Shown: positions 38,167 to 47,687, counted from the stretch's first letter. The stretch is 64,000 nt of DNA from Streptomyces malachitofuscus (GCF_014650055.1 NZ_BMUF01000006.1:248001-312000), one strand, 5' to 3'. Translations and numbers: made by a program. The notes: a model not told the origin generated them from the sequence alone.

Positions 38167-38661
38167 GTGGGACGGAAGCGCACGTACGACTGGGAGGATC
38201 CCGCAGTCTCGGCCGCCGCCGTGGGACTCTCCTCCGGGCTGGACTTCCTGCGTGAAATGCAGGCCGGAAACCTGCCCGCGCCGCCCGTGAGCCGGACGCT
38301 GAGCATGAGCCTGGACGAGGTGGAGAAGGGACGCGCGGTCTTCTCCCTCCTCCCTGGCGAGGAGCACTACAACCCCATCGGCAGCGTGCACGGCGGGATC
38401 TACGCGACCCTGCTCGACTCGGCGGCGGGCTGTGCTGTCCAGTCCACGCTGCCGCCGGGCATGGGGTACACCTCACTCGATCTGAACGTGAAGTTCCTCC
38501 GACGGATCACGGTGGACACCGGCCGGGTCCGCGCCATTGGCACGGTCGTCCACGGCGGCCGCAGCACTGCCCTCGCCCAGGCCCAGTTGCTCGACGCGAC
38601 GGACCGTGTGCTCGCCCACGCCACCAGCACGTGCATGCTGTTCCCGCTGCCCGGGGCCTGA
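38167..38661 (+). CDS. PaaI-type hotdog-fold thioesterase
   Basis: Acyl-CoA thioesterase-like protein of 164 residues. It shows the PaaI pattern: NPIGSVHGGIYATLLDSAAGCAV with the HGG motif and helix, and YTSLDLNVKFLRRI after it. These enzymes hydrolyse acyl- or aryl-CoA thioesters in the cytoplasm. It starts at GTG 38167 with GGGAGGAG upstream. The divergent HxlR regulator suggests induction by a small molecule or electrophile. Specific substrate unknown. Confidence 0.9.
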   Translation: MGRKRTYDWEDPAVSAAAVGLSSGLDFLREMQAGNLPAPPVSRTLSMSLDEVEKGRAVFSLLPGEEHYNPIGSVHGGIYATLLDSAAGCAVQSTLPPGMGYTSLDLNVKFLRRITVDTGRVRAIGTVVHGGRSTALAQAQLLDATDRVLAHATSTCMLFPLPGA

Positions 38662-38814
38662 CCACGGCGCGGGCACCCGCGCCGGATCCCGCGGACGACT
38701 GACGTACTCCAACGGTGGCAGCCAACGTGGTGGCCGGCCGACGCCATGTGAGCCGGCCACCTGGCACGAACGCTCCCCGGTTCCCCGGCCGGGCAGACGC
38801 GGGCGTGGGCGCGC

Positions 38815-40134
38815 CTACGCCGCCGCGGGCTGTGCGGGGAACACGAGTACCGAGCCGTCCTCGTCACGGGCGATCTCGATCGCCACGTCCGTCGCGCGGC
38901 CGTCGACCACGACGCCGTCGCCCAGCCGGCGAATCCGGTGTGCCGCGCGCATCAGACGGTCGACTTCGGCGGTCGTGAAGACGGGCCGCAAACCCTGAGG
39001 GCGGGCCAGTTCCAGCGTCGACAGACGGACCAGCACATCGGCGATGCCCGACTCCAGCTCGTCAAGGCGCTGCTGGTCGGCCTTGAGTGCGCGGGTGAAG
39101 CTCTCGAACAGGTTGCCGGGGTCGGACTGGGCGTGCTCGACGGCCTGGAGGACGACGACCCGCCGCTTCAAGGCGATGGCCAGGGAGGCGAGTTCGAGGT
39201 GAGTACGGAAGATGCCGCCGTTGTCGTCGATGCCGGGGAACGACTTGGTCAGTGTGCCGAGATCGACGGGCTCGCCCTCGGGCAGCTTGTCGAGTGCGCT
39301 CCGCCATTTGGCGAGGCGGCGATCGGCGGCGCCCAGCGCCGAGTTGATGGCATGCACTGCTGAATCCAAGCCCAGCGAGACACCGGGCTTGCCCTGATCG
39401 AGCAGAACGGCGGTCGCCTTGCCGATGGCGTCGCGGCAGCCGTCGAGCGCGCTGTGTTCTTGTTCGAGCTCCCGCTCCTGCAGTTGTTCCAGCAGTTCCG
39501 TGATGTGGGTGATCGCCTGCTGACGCTTGCCGTCGGCGTGCGCGCTCACGCCCACCGCCACAGCCATGAGGACGAGCGGCGCGGCCACGGTGAGCGCGAC
39601 GCTGCCGCCGACCGCTGCCCCGGCTGTCGCACCGGCTCCGCCGACCGCGCCCGCGGCCGCCGCTTGACCGGCCGGCACGAAGGTGCAGCCGCCGGCGATC
39701 TTCCCCGCCGAGTCCACCAGCGGGCCGCGGATGGCGCCGGCCGCCCCTTTCGCCGCCATCGGGCGCAGGAGGCCCTGACCGACCCGGGCGGCGACCTTCG
39801 CCGGAATGACCATGCGGTACAGGCCTTCGCCGACAGCCGTCGCTGCCGACGCCGACGCGGAGGAACTACGCGCTGACTGTGTGATGAGCTGCGACAGGTG
39901 CTGGGCCAGGGGACTCGCGGCATCGAGCGGGATGCCCCGGTCGCGGTCCAGTTGGTCGGGCAGCGGGTGCAGTTCGAGCGTGGCGATCGGCTCCTCGGCC
40001 AGGCCGGCCAGCACAGTGCGCAGTTCGGCCAGGCGTTCAGCCGTCATCGGCCCGTCTCCGGTCAGCGTGGGCACCCGGACATCACCGGTCGCCAGCGTCC
40101 ACACCGGAATCGTGCCCTTGCGGTCGTGAGTCAT
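38815..40134 (-). CDS. Uncharacterised protein with central Ala/Gly-rich hydrophobic segment
   Basis: Protein of 439 residues with no family I can name. The N-terminal 145 residues are polar and helical. Residues about 160-200 form an unusual Ala/Gly/Val stretch (GATAGAAVGGSVALTV, then PLVLMAVAVGV), like the glycine-zipper membrane-inserting segments found in some toxins and stress proteins. The C-terminal half is helical with many Arg/Asp/Leu (coiled-coil like). It ends with VDGRATDVAIEIARDEDGSVLVFPAQ. ATG 40134 has GGGGAG upstream. It lies next to a DUF262 gene at the edge of the defence-rich region; its role is open. Confidence 0.65.
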   Translation of the reverse strand: MTHDRKGTIPVWTLATGDVRVPTLTGDGPMTAERLAELRTVLAGLAEEPIATLELHPLPDQLDRDRGIPLDAASPLAQHLSQLITQSARSSSASASAATAVGEGLYRMVIPAKVAARVGQGLLRPMAAKGAAGAIRGPLVDSAGKIAGGCTFVPAGQAAAAGAVGGAGATAGAAVGGSVALTVAAPLVLMAVAVGVSAHADGKRQQAITHITELLEQLQERELEQEHSALDGCRDAIGKATAVLLDQGKPGVSLGLDSAVHAINSALGAADRRLAKWRSALDKLPEGEPVDLGTLTKSFPGIDDNGGIFRTHLELASLAIALKRRVVVLQAVEHAQSDPGNLFESFTRALKADQQRLDELESGIADVLVRLSTLELARPQGLRPVFTTAEVDRLMRAAHRIRRLGDGVVVDGRATDVAIEIARDEDGSVLVFPAQPAAA

Positions 40135-40215
40135 CGTCTCCCCTTTTCTTCGGCGACAGCCTACGGTCGACGTCCGGAAGGAGAGGCTGAACCGGGGCTC
40201 GGTGCGGTGGGCCGG

Positions 40216-42174
40216 TCAACTGCCGGTGGGCGCCGTGCGTACGTGATCGACGAACTGACGGAGTGCGTCGGCGCTGTGGAAGACCCGGTAGTCTCCGGCC
40301 TCCAGCGCGGCCAGTTCCTCAGCGGTGGTGTCCGGGGCGAGGACCACGGGCGTCCCCACCTCCTCCTGCAGGCCCTGTGGCCAGTACGCGGCGGCGACGA
40401 CGACCGCGGCCCCCGTGCGGGGATCACTCACCTCGGTGTCCAGCTCGGGCCTGGCGAACCCGGCCTCGTCGAGTGCCGCGAGCAACTGGGCGAGACCAGG
40501 AACATCGGCTTCGGCACTCGACTGCGCACCGGCGGCCACGGGTGCGGACTGCCGGGGGACGAGGGTCGTCGCCGACTGGGTGACTTCCAGCGGAGAAGGC
40601 CCGTCGTGGAGTGCCTGGAGGAATTCGTTGGCGGCCCGGGCGAGGAGCTCGCGGCGCGCGGTCAGGAAGTCAGGGTAGTTCTCGACCTTCCAGAGGTCCC
40701 TGTCCAAGGGGATCCACTGGGACGACAACGCACCCGGCATACGGTCCTCGATCTCCGCGAGGTATTCGGCGGGCTTCTGGGCGCCGACCTTCAGATTGGT
40801 GTCCTGGGTCAGGAAACAGAAGTTCGCCACGGCATTCACCTCCGCCCGGCTGTACCCGTACTCGTAGAGGCGTGCCCGGGGGAAGAGGTGGTGGACCTGC
40901 AGTGAGCTGAGCCTCCCGAGCATCCCGTCCCGCAACGGCACGCCGCTCACGAAGTCCTGGGCACCGTAGACACGGGTCAGCATGTACAGGAGCGGATAGA
41001 AGCGGGCACCCATGCTCGAACCGACGAAGTCATCGGCGCGCACGACGAGTTGGCCTCCCCGGCTGCGGCGCAGCACGTCGATCAGTCCGTCGACGCCGCG
41101 CTCGTCGAGAGCTTGCAGGTCCTGGTTGAGGGCGGTCTCGGTGGCGGCGCCGTGGCGGCCCCAGAGGAAACTCTGCACGTACCAGTGGAAGAGCCGGTCA
41201 CGGGTCATCGCGTCGGGGAACGCGCCGCCGTGATGGTGCAGCAAACGGCTCATCACCGGGAAGGCGACACGGCCACCGAGGACGCGACCGTGATCGAGCC
41301 CCAGCCGTCCGCCGAGGGCGTTGAGAAGATAGGAGACGCCGTCGACGGTCTCGGCGAGCCCGGTCCTGAAGTCGGACACCGGTACGTCGGCCAGTTTCGA
41401 GAACTGAGCCTCACCGGTCAGGACGGCGTTGACGTTGCGGAGCAGCCAGTCCAGTTTGAAGTCGAACCCGGCCGCCGACCATGTGCCCAGGGCCTTGTTC
41501 ATCGTGGGACGTGCCTCGGGCCAGGACGCGCAGATGGCGGCCAGGGCAAGATCGCCCTTCGAGAGTTTGGTCCCGCCGGAGTTGACCCGGTTGAAGATGT
41601 CGACCACGACGTCGATGCCCTTGTCGTCGCCGGTGACTTCGTCGACATGGACGTTGCGGTCCTTGATCTGCGTGATGCGGTTCAGCCGCTCGATGTAGGT
41701 GGCCTGGAGCTCCGCATCTCCCGCGGCGAGTTTGGTCACCGCCAGTAACTGACTGCCGAGGCCGCCTTGGAAGAGTGCGGTCACGTCGACCCACACCGGC
41801 TGGCCCTTCATCTTCGCGGGCGCGTAGAACTCGAAGGCCTCGGTGTTCAGGTTGAAGTGGAGACCGGTCAGGGTGTCGGCCTTGCCCTCGAAGAAGCGCG
41901 GTGGCCTGCCACGCGTCACTCCGTACAGCGTGGTGACCCGCTGCTGACCGTCCAGCAAAAGGTGGATCGTGCCGTCCTGCGCCGTTCTCTCGCCGCGGGT
42001 CTGCGTCGTCTCGGCCTTGGTGCTCCAAGTGAGGAATCCGCCGATGGGGTAGCCCCGGTACAACGACTGGAAGAAGCCACGCACTTGGTCGCGTGTCCAT
42101 ACGTAGCCGCGTTGGAACTCGGGCAGCGCGATGTCTCCGGTGTCGACCTTGTCCAGAATCTGCGCGATGTGCAC
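40216..42174 (-). CDS. DUF262/HNH protein, GmrSD-like putative type IV restriction enzyme
   Basis: Protein of about 652 residues. The N-terminal DUF262 part has LPEFQRGYVW (about residues 17-26) and LLDGQQRVTTLYG, the ParB-like nucleotide-binding motif of GmrS. The C-terminal half (about residues 425-470) has LQVHHLFPRARL and then ANFCFLTQDTNLKVG, the DUF1524/HNH nuclease pattern of GmrD. Such single-chain GmrSD proteins cut modified phage DNA using NTPs. A tail of about 110 residues after the nuclease is extra. I start at GTG 42174 because the in-frame stretch back to 42273 is A/T-richer and looks like promoter. It lies beside a UvrD-like helicase gene on the same strand, 144 nt away. Confidence 0.85.
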   Translation of the reverse strand: MHIAQILDKVDTGDIALPEFQRGYVWTRDQVRGFFQSLYRGYPIGGFLTWSTKAETTQTRGERTAQDGTIHLLLDGQQRVTTLYGVTRGRPPRFFEGKADTLTGLHFNLNTEAFEFYAPAKMKGQPVWVDVTALFQGGLGSQLLAVTKLAAGDAELQATYIERLNRITQIKDRNVHVDEVTGDDKGIDVVVDIFNRVNSGGTKLSKGDLALAAICASWPEARPTMNKALGTWSAAGFDFKLDWLLRNVNAVLTGEAQFSKLADVPVSDFRTGLAETVDGVSYLLNALGGRLGLDHGRVLGGRVAFPVMSRLLHHHGGAFPDAMTRDRLFHWYVQSFLWGRHGAATETALNQDLQALDERGVDGLIDVLRRSRGGQLVVRADDFVGSSMGARFYPLLYMLTRVYGAQDFVSGVPLRDGMLGRLSSLQVHHLFPRARLYEYGYSRAEVNAVANFCFLTQDTNLKVGAQKPAEYLAEIEDRMPGALSSQWIPLDRDLWKVENYPDFLTARRELLARAANEFLQALHDGPSPLEVTQSATTLVPRQSAPVAAGAQSSAEADVPGLAQLLAALDEAGFARPELDTEVSDPRTGAAVVVAAAYWPQGLQEEVGTPVVLAPDTTAEELAALEAGDYRVFHSADALRQFVDHVRTAPTGS

Positions 42175-42318
42175 GTGGGCTCTGCCCCTCTCGGGTCCTG
42201 CGGCCTGGTCCGTCCGTATGGGTGCGTGACGGAAATTAGCATTGGCGCGTTGAGGTAGGAAAATGCCGATCACTGAGTTGACGTGCTGGAAAAAGCCGAG
42301 TAGGGCGGTGCCGACGGA

Positions 42319-44478
42319 TCAGACGGTGGTTGCTCCGACCTCGGTCAGGAAGGCACTTGGAGTGCCCGTCCAGGACACGGCGAGGCTGTCCCGCGCGCGC
42401 GTGCAGGCCACGAACAGCAGGCAGCGCTCGGACATCAGGTCCGTCTCGTGCTGCTTGGCATCCACGTCGGAAGGCGTCACCGCCTTCGCGAACGGCAGTG
42501 CCTCGTCATTGACGCCGATGACCGCGACGCAGCGGAACTCCAGCCCTTTGAAGGAGTGCATGGTGCCCACTCGTACGCTCGTCCCCCCGCTGTCGGCCGC
42601 GTCGGCGGAGCGCAGCTTCGCCGCGGGGATGCCCGCGTCCTTGAGACGCGCCACCGCCTTCGCGCACGTCTTGTTGAACCGGGCGCTCACCCCGATCTCC
42701 CCGCCACCGACGCCCGCGTCCATCCACGCCCGCACCTGATCGACGAGTGCGTCCAGTTCCGCTTCCTCGCTCGCAGCGCCCCGTACCACCGGACCGTCAC
42801 CGTGCAGGGCGGAGCGATAGCCGAGCAGGGTCTCGTTGCGGCCCTCGTCCTCCAGCTGGGCGATCGGCCGACCGACCAGCAGGGCCGTGGACCAGCGCAG
42901 GATCTCCTGCGTGCTGCGGTAGTTCTTGCGGAGCTTCACCGACCGCCCGGTCACCTTGATGCCGAGCGACTTCAGCGACACCTTCGAGTCGTAGATCCGC
43001 TGATGCGGGTCGCCCGCGATGAACAAGTCGTCCGGCCGAACCGGGACGGCCGCGCGCAGCAGCCGCCACTGCGCCGGATGGAGGTCCTGCGCCTCGTCCA
43101 CCACCACGTGCCGGTACTGCGGTCCCTTCGCCTCCAGCAGCCGGGCCGCCTCCGCGCACGTCTGCAGCCAGGTGCGGCACCCGTCCGCCGCGAGCCCGGC
43201 CGTGAACCGTTCCACGGTCTCCCACACCAGCGGCCGCTCGGCCGCCGTCAGTCTGCTGCCGCGCCCTCGCCGGTCCGCCGCCTCGTACTCGGCCAGAGTG
43301 GTGATGCCCTGAGCGAGGACGACGTGCCGGTACTCCTGCGCGAGGAACTGCGCGCTGCCGGTGAAGCCCGTCGCCTTCGCCGCCTTTCCCCACCGGCTCA
43401 CCTCCTCGTTGCTCATCAGCGGTCGAAGAGCCACCGCGTCAGGCGCCTCCGCGACGACACGGCTCGCGAAGCCGTCCACCGTCGAGATGTCCACGCGCTC
43501 GCGCAGCTCCGGGTCGTCCACGAGGGACTCCAGGCCCGAACGGAGAGCGTTGGCGAGCGCGTTCGTGTACGTCGTGAGCAGGATGCGGTCGCCGTCGCGC
43601 AGATGACCGAGCAGGTGCTTGACCCGGTGCAGCGCGACCACGGTCTTGCCCGTGCCCGGCCCGCCGGTGACCTGTGCCGGCCCCGAGTAGGACGCCCGGT
43701 ACGCAACCTTCCGCTGGGACGGGTGCAGGAAGACCCGCCAGGCCGCGAAGGGCTTCTCGAGGATGTCCCGCAGTTCCTCGGGGGCCGTCACCAGCGCGAT
43801 ACGGGCCCGGGTGTGCTGGATCGCCGTCTCGTAGTCCCGTGTGTCCACGGGCTGTGTGGACGCCTGGAGGGCGGGCGCGACGATGTCCTGCCAGACCTCC
43901 TCCACCGTGCACCCCGCGGCGAGATACTGGAGCACTTCCCGCTGGTCCTGCGGCAGCAGCGGCGCGAAGACGTCCAGCTGCTCCTGGTCGACGAGCGACC
44001 GCGCCTGCCGCAGCGTCTCGGCGTCGATGCCGAGCGCGGTGAGGTCCCCGTCGGAGAACTTCGCGAACAGCCGCGGCTTCGGCGACGACTCCGCCACCCG
44101 CTCGTACGCCGGCGTGATCTCGTCCAGGGTCGCCGCGTCCCGGATCTCCACCGCGCGCGTGACCTCGTTGATGCTGGACTTCTGCTTCATCGCCCAGGCG
44201 ATGGCCTTGTCGTGCGGCAGGACCCGCAACAGGACGAAGGTGTCCCCGGTGGGCGGAGCGAGCACCACACCGCGCCAGAACTGGTCGATACGGATCGTCC
44301 GGATCTGTTTGTCCTTGGCCTTCGACAGACTTTCCAGCTTCAGCCCTTGGTCCTTGAACAGCTGGTCGAGGGTGAGCCGGTCGAACTTCTCCCAGGCGTC
44401 CAGCACACCCTTCCTGACCGGCGGCTGGAGCTTGGGGAGTTCGGCGAAGAAGCCGATGTCGAAGGCGAGTCGCGGCAT
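42319..44478 (-). CDS. UvrD/Rep-type helicase with N-terminal RelE-like domain
   Basis: Protein of 719 residues. Residues about 5-97 resemble a RelE/ParE toxin fold: GLKLESLSKAKDKQIRTIRI, then WRGVVLAPPTGDTFVLLRVLPHDKAIAWA. The rest is a superfamily 1A helicase. It has Walker A GGPGTGKTVVAL (about residue 270), VVVDEAQDL (about 460), GDPHQRIYD, LRKNYRS and the late motifs TMHSFKGLEF and VACTRARDSL. It should translocate on nucleic acid with ATP. RelE-fused helicases are known from genome surveys but not well characterised; a role in anti-phage defence or RNA handling is inference. The start is ATG 44478. It follows the Ser/Thr kinase gene by 49 nt. Confidence 0.87.
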   Translation of the reverse strand: MPRLAFDIGFFAELPKLQPPVRKGVLDAWEKFDRLTLDQLFKDQGLKLESLSKAKDKQIRTIRIDQFWRGVVLAPPTGDTFVLLRVLPHDKAIAWAMKQKSSINEVTRAVEIRDAATLDEITPAYERVAESSPKPRLFAKFSDGDLTALGIDAETLRQARSLVDQEQLDVFAPLLPQDQREVLQYLAAGCTVEEVWQDIVAPALQASTQPVDTRDYETAIQHTRARIALVTAPEELRDILEKPFAAWRVFLHPSQRKVAYRASYSGPAQVTGGPGTGKTVVALHRVKHLLGHLRDGDRILLTTYTNALANALRSGLESLVDDPELRERVDISTVDGFASRVVAEAPDAVALRPLMSNEEVSRWGKAAKATGFTGSAQFLAQEYRHVVLAQGITTLAEYEAADRRGRGSRLTAAERPLVWETVERFTAGLAADGCRTWLQTCAEAARLLEAKGPQYRHVVVDEAQDLHPAQWRLLRAAVPVRPDDLFIAGDPHQRIYDSKVSLKSLGIKVTGRSVKLRKNYRSTQEILRWSTALLVGRPIAQLEDEGRNETLLGYRSALHGDGPVVRGAASEEAELDALVDQVRAWMDAGVGGGEIGVSARFNKTCAKAVARLKDAGIPAAKLRSADAADSGGTSVRVGTMHSFKGLEFRCVAVIGVNDEALPFAKAVTPSDVDAKQHETDLMSERCLLFVACTRARDSLAVSWTGTPSAFLTEVGATTV

Positions 44479-44527
44479 GGGCGGATCCTAGTCGTCCGTG
44501 CGGGCGGGGACAGAGACGAAGGCCAGG

Positions 44528-46147
44528 TCAGGGAGAAGATCCCGATGCTCCGCCGTCGAGATCCAGACGGATCACCGCCAGGGTTTCCGCCACCTCGGCA
44601 GTCAGCTCGTCGTCCGGTCCGTATACCACGCACAGGTCCGCGTGCAGCGGCTCCAGGACGTCGTACGCCTCCGCCGCCCGCTGCTGGGCCAGCAGCAGCA
44701 TGCCGATGTCGCGGCGCAGCTCCACCGCGTTCTCGCTCACGTCGCCGTCGACGGCGCGGACGGCGTCGAGCACGCCGTTCAGACCGGCCAACGCCTCCGT
44801 GACCTGGCCGAGTTCACCACGACAGCGCGCCGCCTGGGCGCGGCTGTCCAGGGCTTCCTCGCTGCTCGGGCCGCCGACGCGCGCGTAGGCGTCGGCGAGC
44901 GCCTCGAACTCGGGCAGCGCCGCCCGGTGGTCACCGGCCAGCTGCTGGCTGACCGCCCGCCAGGTGCGCAGCCGCAGGACCGCCCTGCTCTCCGAGCCCA
45001 GGGCGCGCGCGGCCGGCTCGATCATCTCGTCCACCACCTCGGACGCCTGCGCGTACCGCTCCTCCTCCATGAGGGCGACATAGTGCGCGTACACCTCACG
45101 GATCTGCTCCCGGAGCGCCTCCCGCTCGGCCGCGGGGACGGCGGGCGGCGCGTCCGGCGCGGCGGCAGCGGACTCGGCCGGCCGCGCGCTCCCGGTGGCG
45201 CTGCGCGAGCGGGGCGCGTAGGGCCGACGGAAGATGCCGGTCGGATCGGGCGCCCCGGCGGGACCGGCCTCCGCCGGAGCGGACTCCGCACCGGGCGCCG
45301 GCAGGAACGGCCGGAGCCGCTCGTACACCTCCTGCACGTCCGCCGGCCGTGACTCGGGTGCCTTGCGCAGCAGGTGCAGAACGAGTTCCTCCACGGCCTC
45401 CGGTACGTCGGCACGCACCTGCCGCAGCGGCACCGGAGCCGCGTTGACATGCTGCATCATCAGCTGCCACTCGCTGTCCCCGGCGAACAGCGGCCGACCG
45501 CAGAGCAGTTCGTGCAGCACGCAGCCGAGCGCGTACAGATCCGTGCGTGGCGTGACCCGGGCGCCGCGCACCTGCTCCGGTGCCATGTACTGGTGCGTCC
45601 CGATCGGACTGCCGGTCGCGGTCAGCTTGGTGACGTCGGTCCGCAGAATCGCCGCGATGCCGAAGTCCAGCACCTTCACCGTGCCGTCCCGGGCGACCAG
45701 GATGTTGCCCGGCTTCAGGTCACGGTGGACGACGGGTACGTCGTGCGCGTACGACAGCACGGTCGCCACCTGGGCCGCCACGGACACCGCCCAGCTGAGA
45801 GGGAGCGGCGGCTGCTGGTCGGGGCGCACGTACGCGGTCAGCGGGACGCCGTCGACCAGCTCCATGACGAGGAACAGTTGCTCGTACGACTCGTCAAGCA
45901 CCGCGTCGTACACCTGCGGGACGCCCGGGTGCTGGATCCGCGCGGTGACGCGCGCCTCGCGCCGGAACCGCTTCTCGAACTCCTCCGCCAGGTGCGGGGA
46001 CGTCACCGCCTGCGGCCGGATCAGCTTCACGGCCACCGGCCGGTCCAGTACGGCGTCGTAGCCGCGCCAGACGTCCCCCATGCCGCCGTGGTTGAACTGC
46101 TCCAGCAGTTCGTAGCGTCCCGCGATCCGTCGTACGCCGTCCGGCAC
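44528..46147 (-). CDS. Ser/Thr protein kinase with C-terminal TPR-like region
   Basis: Cytoplasmic Hanks-type kinase of 539 residues. The glycine loop is NHGGMGDVWRG (about residues 19-29), the ATP-binding Lys is in VAVKLI, the catalytic loop is HRDLKPGN (about 140), and DFGIA follows. A Pro/Ala-rich linker leads to about 220 C-terminal residues of helical pairs (EEALDSRAQAARCRGELGQ, RAAEAYDVLEPLHADL) that look like TPR repeats. No transmembrane helix was seen, unlike PknB. It starts at GTG 46147 with a GGGGGCGGGA upstream. It lies 49 nt upstream of the RelE-helicase gene on the same strand; the two may be co-transcribed. Confidence 0.9.
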   Translation of the reverse strand: MPDGVRRIAGRYELLEQFNHGGMGDVWRGYDAVLDRPVAVKLIRPQAVTSPHLAEEFEKRFRREARVTARIQHPGVPQVYDAVLDESYEQLFLVMELVDGVPLTAYVRPDQQPPLPLSWAVSVAAQVATVLSYAHDVPVVHRDLKPGNILVARDGTVKVLDFGIAAILRTDVTKLTATGSPIGTHQYMAPEQVRGARVTPRTDLYALGCVLHELLCGRPLFAGDSEWQLMMQHVNAAPVPLRQVRADVPEAVEELVLHLLRKAPESRPADVQEVYERLRPFLPAPGAESAPAEAGPAGAPDPTGIFRRPYAPRSRSATGSARPAESAAAAPDAPPAVPAAEREALREQIREVYAHYVALMEEERYAQASEVVDEMIEPAARALGSESRAVLRLRTWRAVSQQLAGDHRAALPEFEALADAYARVGGPSSEEALDSRAQAARCRGELGQVTEALAGLNGVLDAVRAVDGDVSENAVELRRDIGMLLLAQQRAAEAYDVLEPLHADLCVVYGPDDELTAEVAETLAVIRLDLDGGASGSSP

Positions 46148-46265
46148 CTGGTCCCGCCCCCGCTCGCGTCGAGTGCCCGAAGAGGTCTGCGCTGTGGTCG
46201 GGGATCAGTCTTCCGGGCGAGGGCGTGTGCGTCCAACCAGGGTGGGGGCTGGTTGCGTGATCAGG

Positions 46266-46709
46266 TCAGGCGGGGTAGGCGGTGCACTCCGCCCAGACGG
46301 TCTTGCCGGGCCCGCCTCCGGCACGCGGCGAGCAGCCCCAGCGGTCGGCGAGCGCGGCGACGAGCAGCAGACCACGCCCGCTCTCACCGTCCTCCGGTGG
46401 TGTGGTGGGGAGGTGGGGGAGGCGTTCGTCGCGGGTGTCGGTGACCTCGGTCCGTACGGTGCGGGCGGCCGGGTCGGCGGCCAGGCGCACGTGGAAGTCC
46501 CGGCCCGGGACGTGCCCGTGCTGTACGGCGTTGGCACACAGCTCCGCGGCCACGAGCGTGACGACGTCGTGCGCGTCGCTGTCGTACGGCACGCCCCACG
46601 CGTCCAGGCAGTGCTCGCACATGCGCCGGGCGAGGCGGGCGCCGCGCGGGGTGGAGCTGAAGCGCATCGAGAACTGGTGCACCGTGAGGGGTGATTGTGT
46701 GACGTTCAT
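46266..46709 (-). CDS. ATP-binding anti-sigma-like protein (HATPase_c, WhiJ-cluster type)
   Basis: Protein of 147 residues with the single-domain HATPase fold of RsbW/SpoIIAB-like regulators. The N-box is ELCANAVQHG, and EDGESGRGLLLVAAL forms the lid region. In streptomycetes such proteins regularly stand beside an XRE regulator with DUF5753 and a DUF397 protein, as here (the WhiJ-type trio linked to development). It is divergent from the XRE gene. The start is ATG 46709. Whether it binds a sigma factor is not known. Confidence 0.88.
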   Translation of the reverse strand: MNVTQSPLTVHQFSMRFSSTPRGARLARRMCEHCLDAWGVPYDSDAHDVVTLVAAELCANAVQHGHVPGRDFHVRLAADPAARTVRTEVTDTRDERLPHLPTTPPEDGESGRGLLLVAALADRWGCSPRAGGGPGKTVWAECTAYPA

Positions 46710-46838
46710 GCACTCACGGTGGCGTCCTGTGGCATAGCGTGACCAGTGGTGACGCGCTGCTTCCAGGGGTTCGTACGGGGTGGCGCGGGCGCTGTACGGG
46801 ACGGTACGCGGGGAGCGGCGGCAAGGGTGGTGACCGGG

Positions 46839-47687
46839 GTGCGGGACGAGGAGACGACGGTACGGCAGCAGCGGCGGCCGGAGGATGAGCCCGGGACGGG
46901 CGTGGTGACCGCGTTCGGACGGCAGCTGAAGCTGCTGCGGACGCGGGCGGGGATGGAGCGGGCGGAGTTCGGGAAGCGGGTGGGGTACTCGGGGGAGACG
47001 GTTGCCTCTATTGAGCAGGGGAGGCGGATTCCGCAACCTCAGTTCATCGAGCAGGCGGATGAGGTGTTGGGGGCGGGTGGGGTTCTTACGGCGTTGAAGG
47101 AGGAGGTGGCGAAGGCTCAGTACCCGTCCTTCTTCAGGGACGCGGCACGGCTTGAGTCCGAAGCCCACGAGCTCTTCCTCTATGCCGTACAAGCAGTACC
47201 GGGGCTTCTCCAGACCGAGGAGTACACACGCGCTTTGCTTGCCATGCGGCGACCGCTGCTGGACGAGGACACAATCGAGCAGCGCGTCTCGGCACGGCTG
47301 TCGCGTCAGGAAACCTTTGCGCGTTGGCCCGCGCCCCTGGTGAGTTTCGTCATCGAAGAGGCCGTGCTGCGCAAGCCGTTCGGCGGCCGGTCGGTGCTGC
47401 GCGGCGTGCTCGAGAACATCCTGGTCATCGGACGCCGACGCAACGTCGAGATCCAGGTCATGCCGAACGACCAGGAGGACAACGCTGGTGTTGATGGCCC
47501 CTTCACGCTGATCACGCCGAAGAAGGGCGAACAGATCGCGTACTTGGAGGTACAAGGTCGCAGCATCCTAGTCACTGACCGGAACGAAGTGCGGTCCATC
47601 TCTGCGCGTTATGGGATCATCCGAAGTCAGGCTCTCACTCCGCGAGAGTCCCTCGGATTCGTAGAGAAGGTGCTGGGAAAGCTATGA
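46839..47687 (+). CDS. XRE-family regulator with DUF5753 domain (WhiJ-like)
   Basis: DNA-binding protein of about 282 residues. The helix-turn-helix lies at about residues 25-85 (FGKRVGYSGETVASIEQGRRIPQ). The C-terminal DUF5753 domain has AVPGLLQTEEYTRALL, RLSRQETF and the strand-rich QVMPNDQEDNAGVDGPFTL. This is the WhiJ class of actinobacterial regulators, which pairs with a small DUF397 protein. The exact start is uncertain: GTG 46839 gives the usual family length, with in-frame GTG 46830 and ATG 46746 upstream. It overlaps the DUF397 gene by 4 nt and is divergent from the HATPase gene. Its coding G+C falls towards the 3' end. Confidence 0.9.
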   Translation: MRDEETTVRQQRRPEDEPGTGVVTAFGRQLKLLRTRAGMERAEFGKRVGYSGETVASIEQGRRIPQPQFIEQADEVLGAGGVLTALKEEVAKAQYPSFFRDAARLESEAHELFLYAVQAVPGLLQTEEYTRALLAMRRPLLDEDTIEQRVSARLSRQETFARWPAPLVSFVIEEAVLRKPFGGRSVLRGVLENILVIGRRRNVEIQVMPNDQEDNAGVDGPFTLITPKKGEQIAYLEVQGRSILVTDRNEVRSISARYGIIRSQALTPRESLGFVEKVLGKL

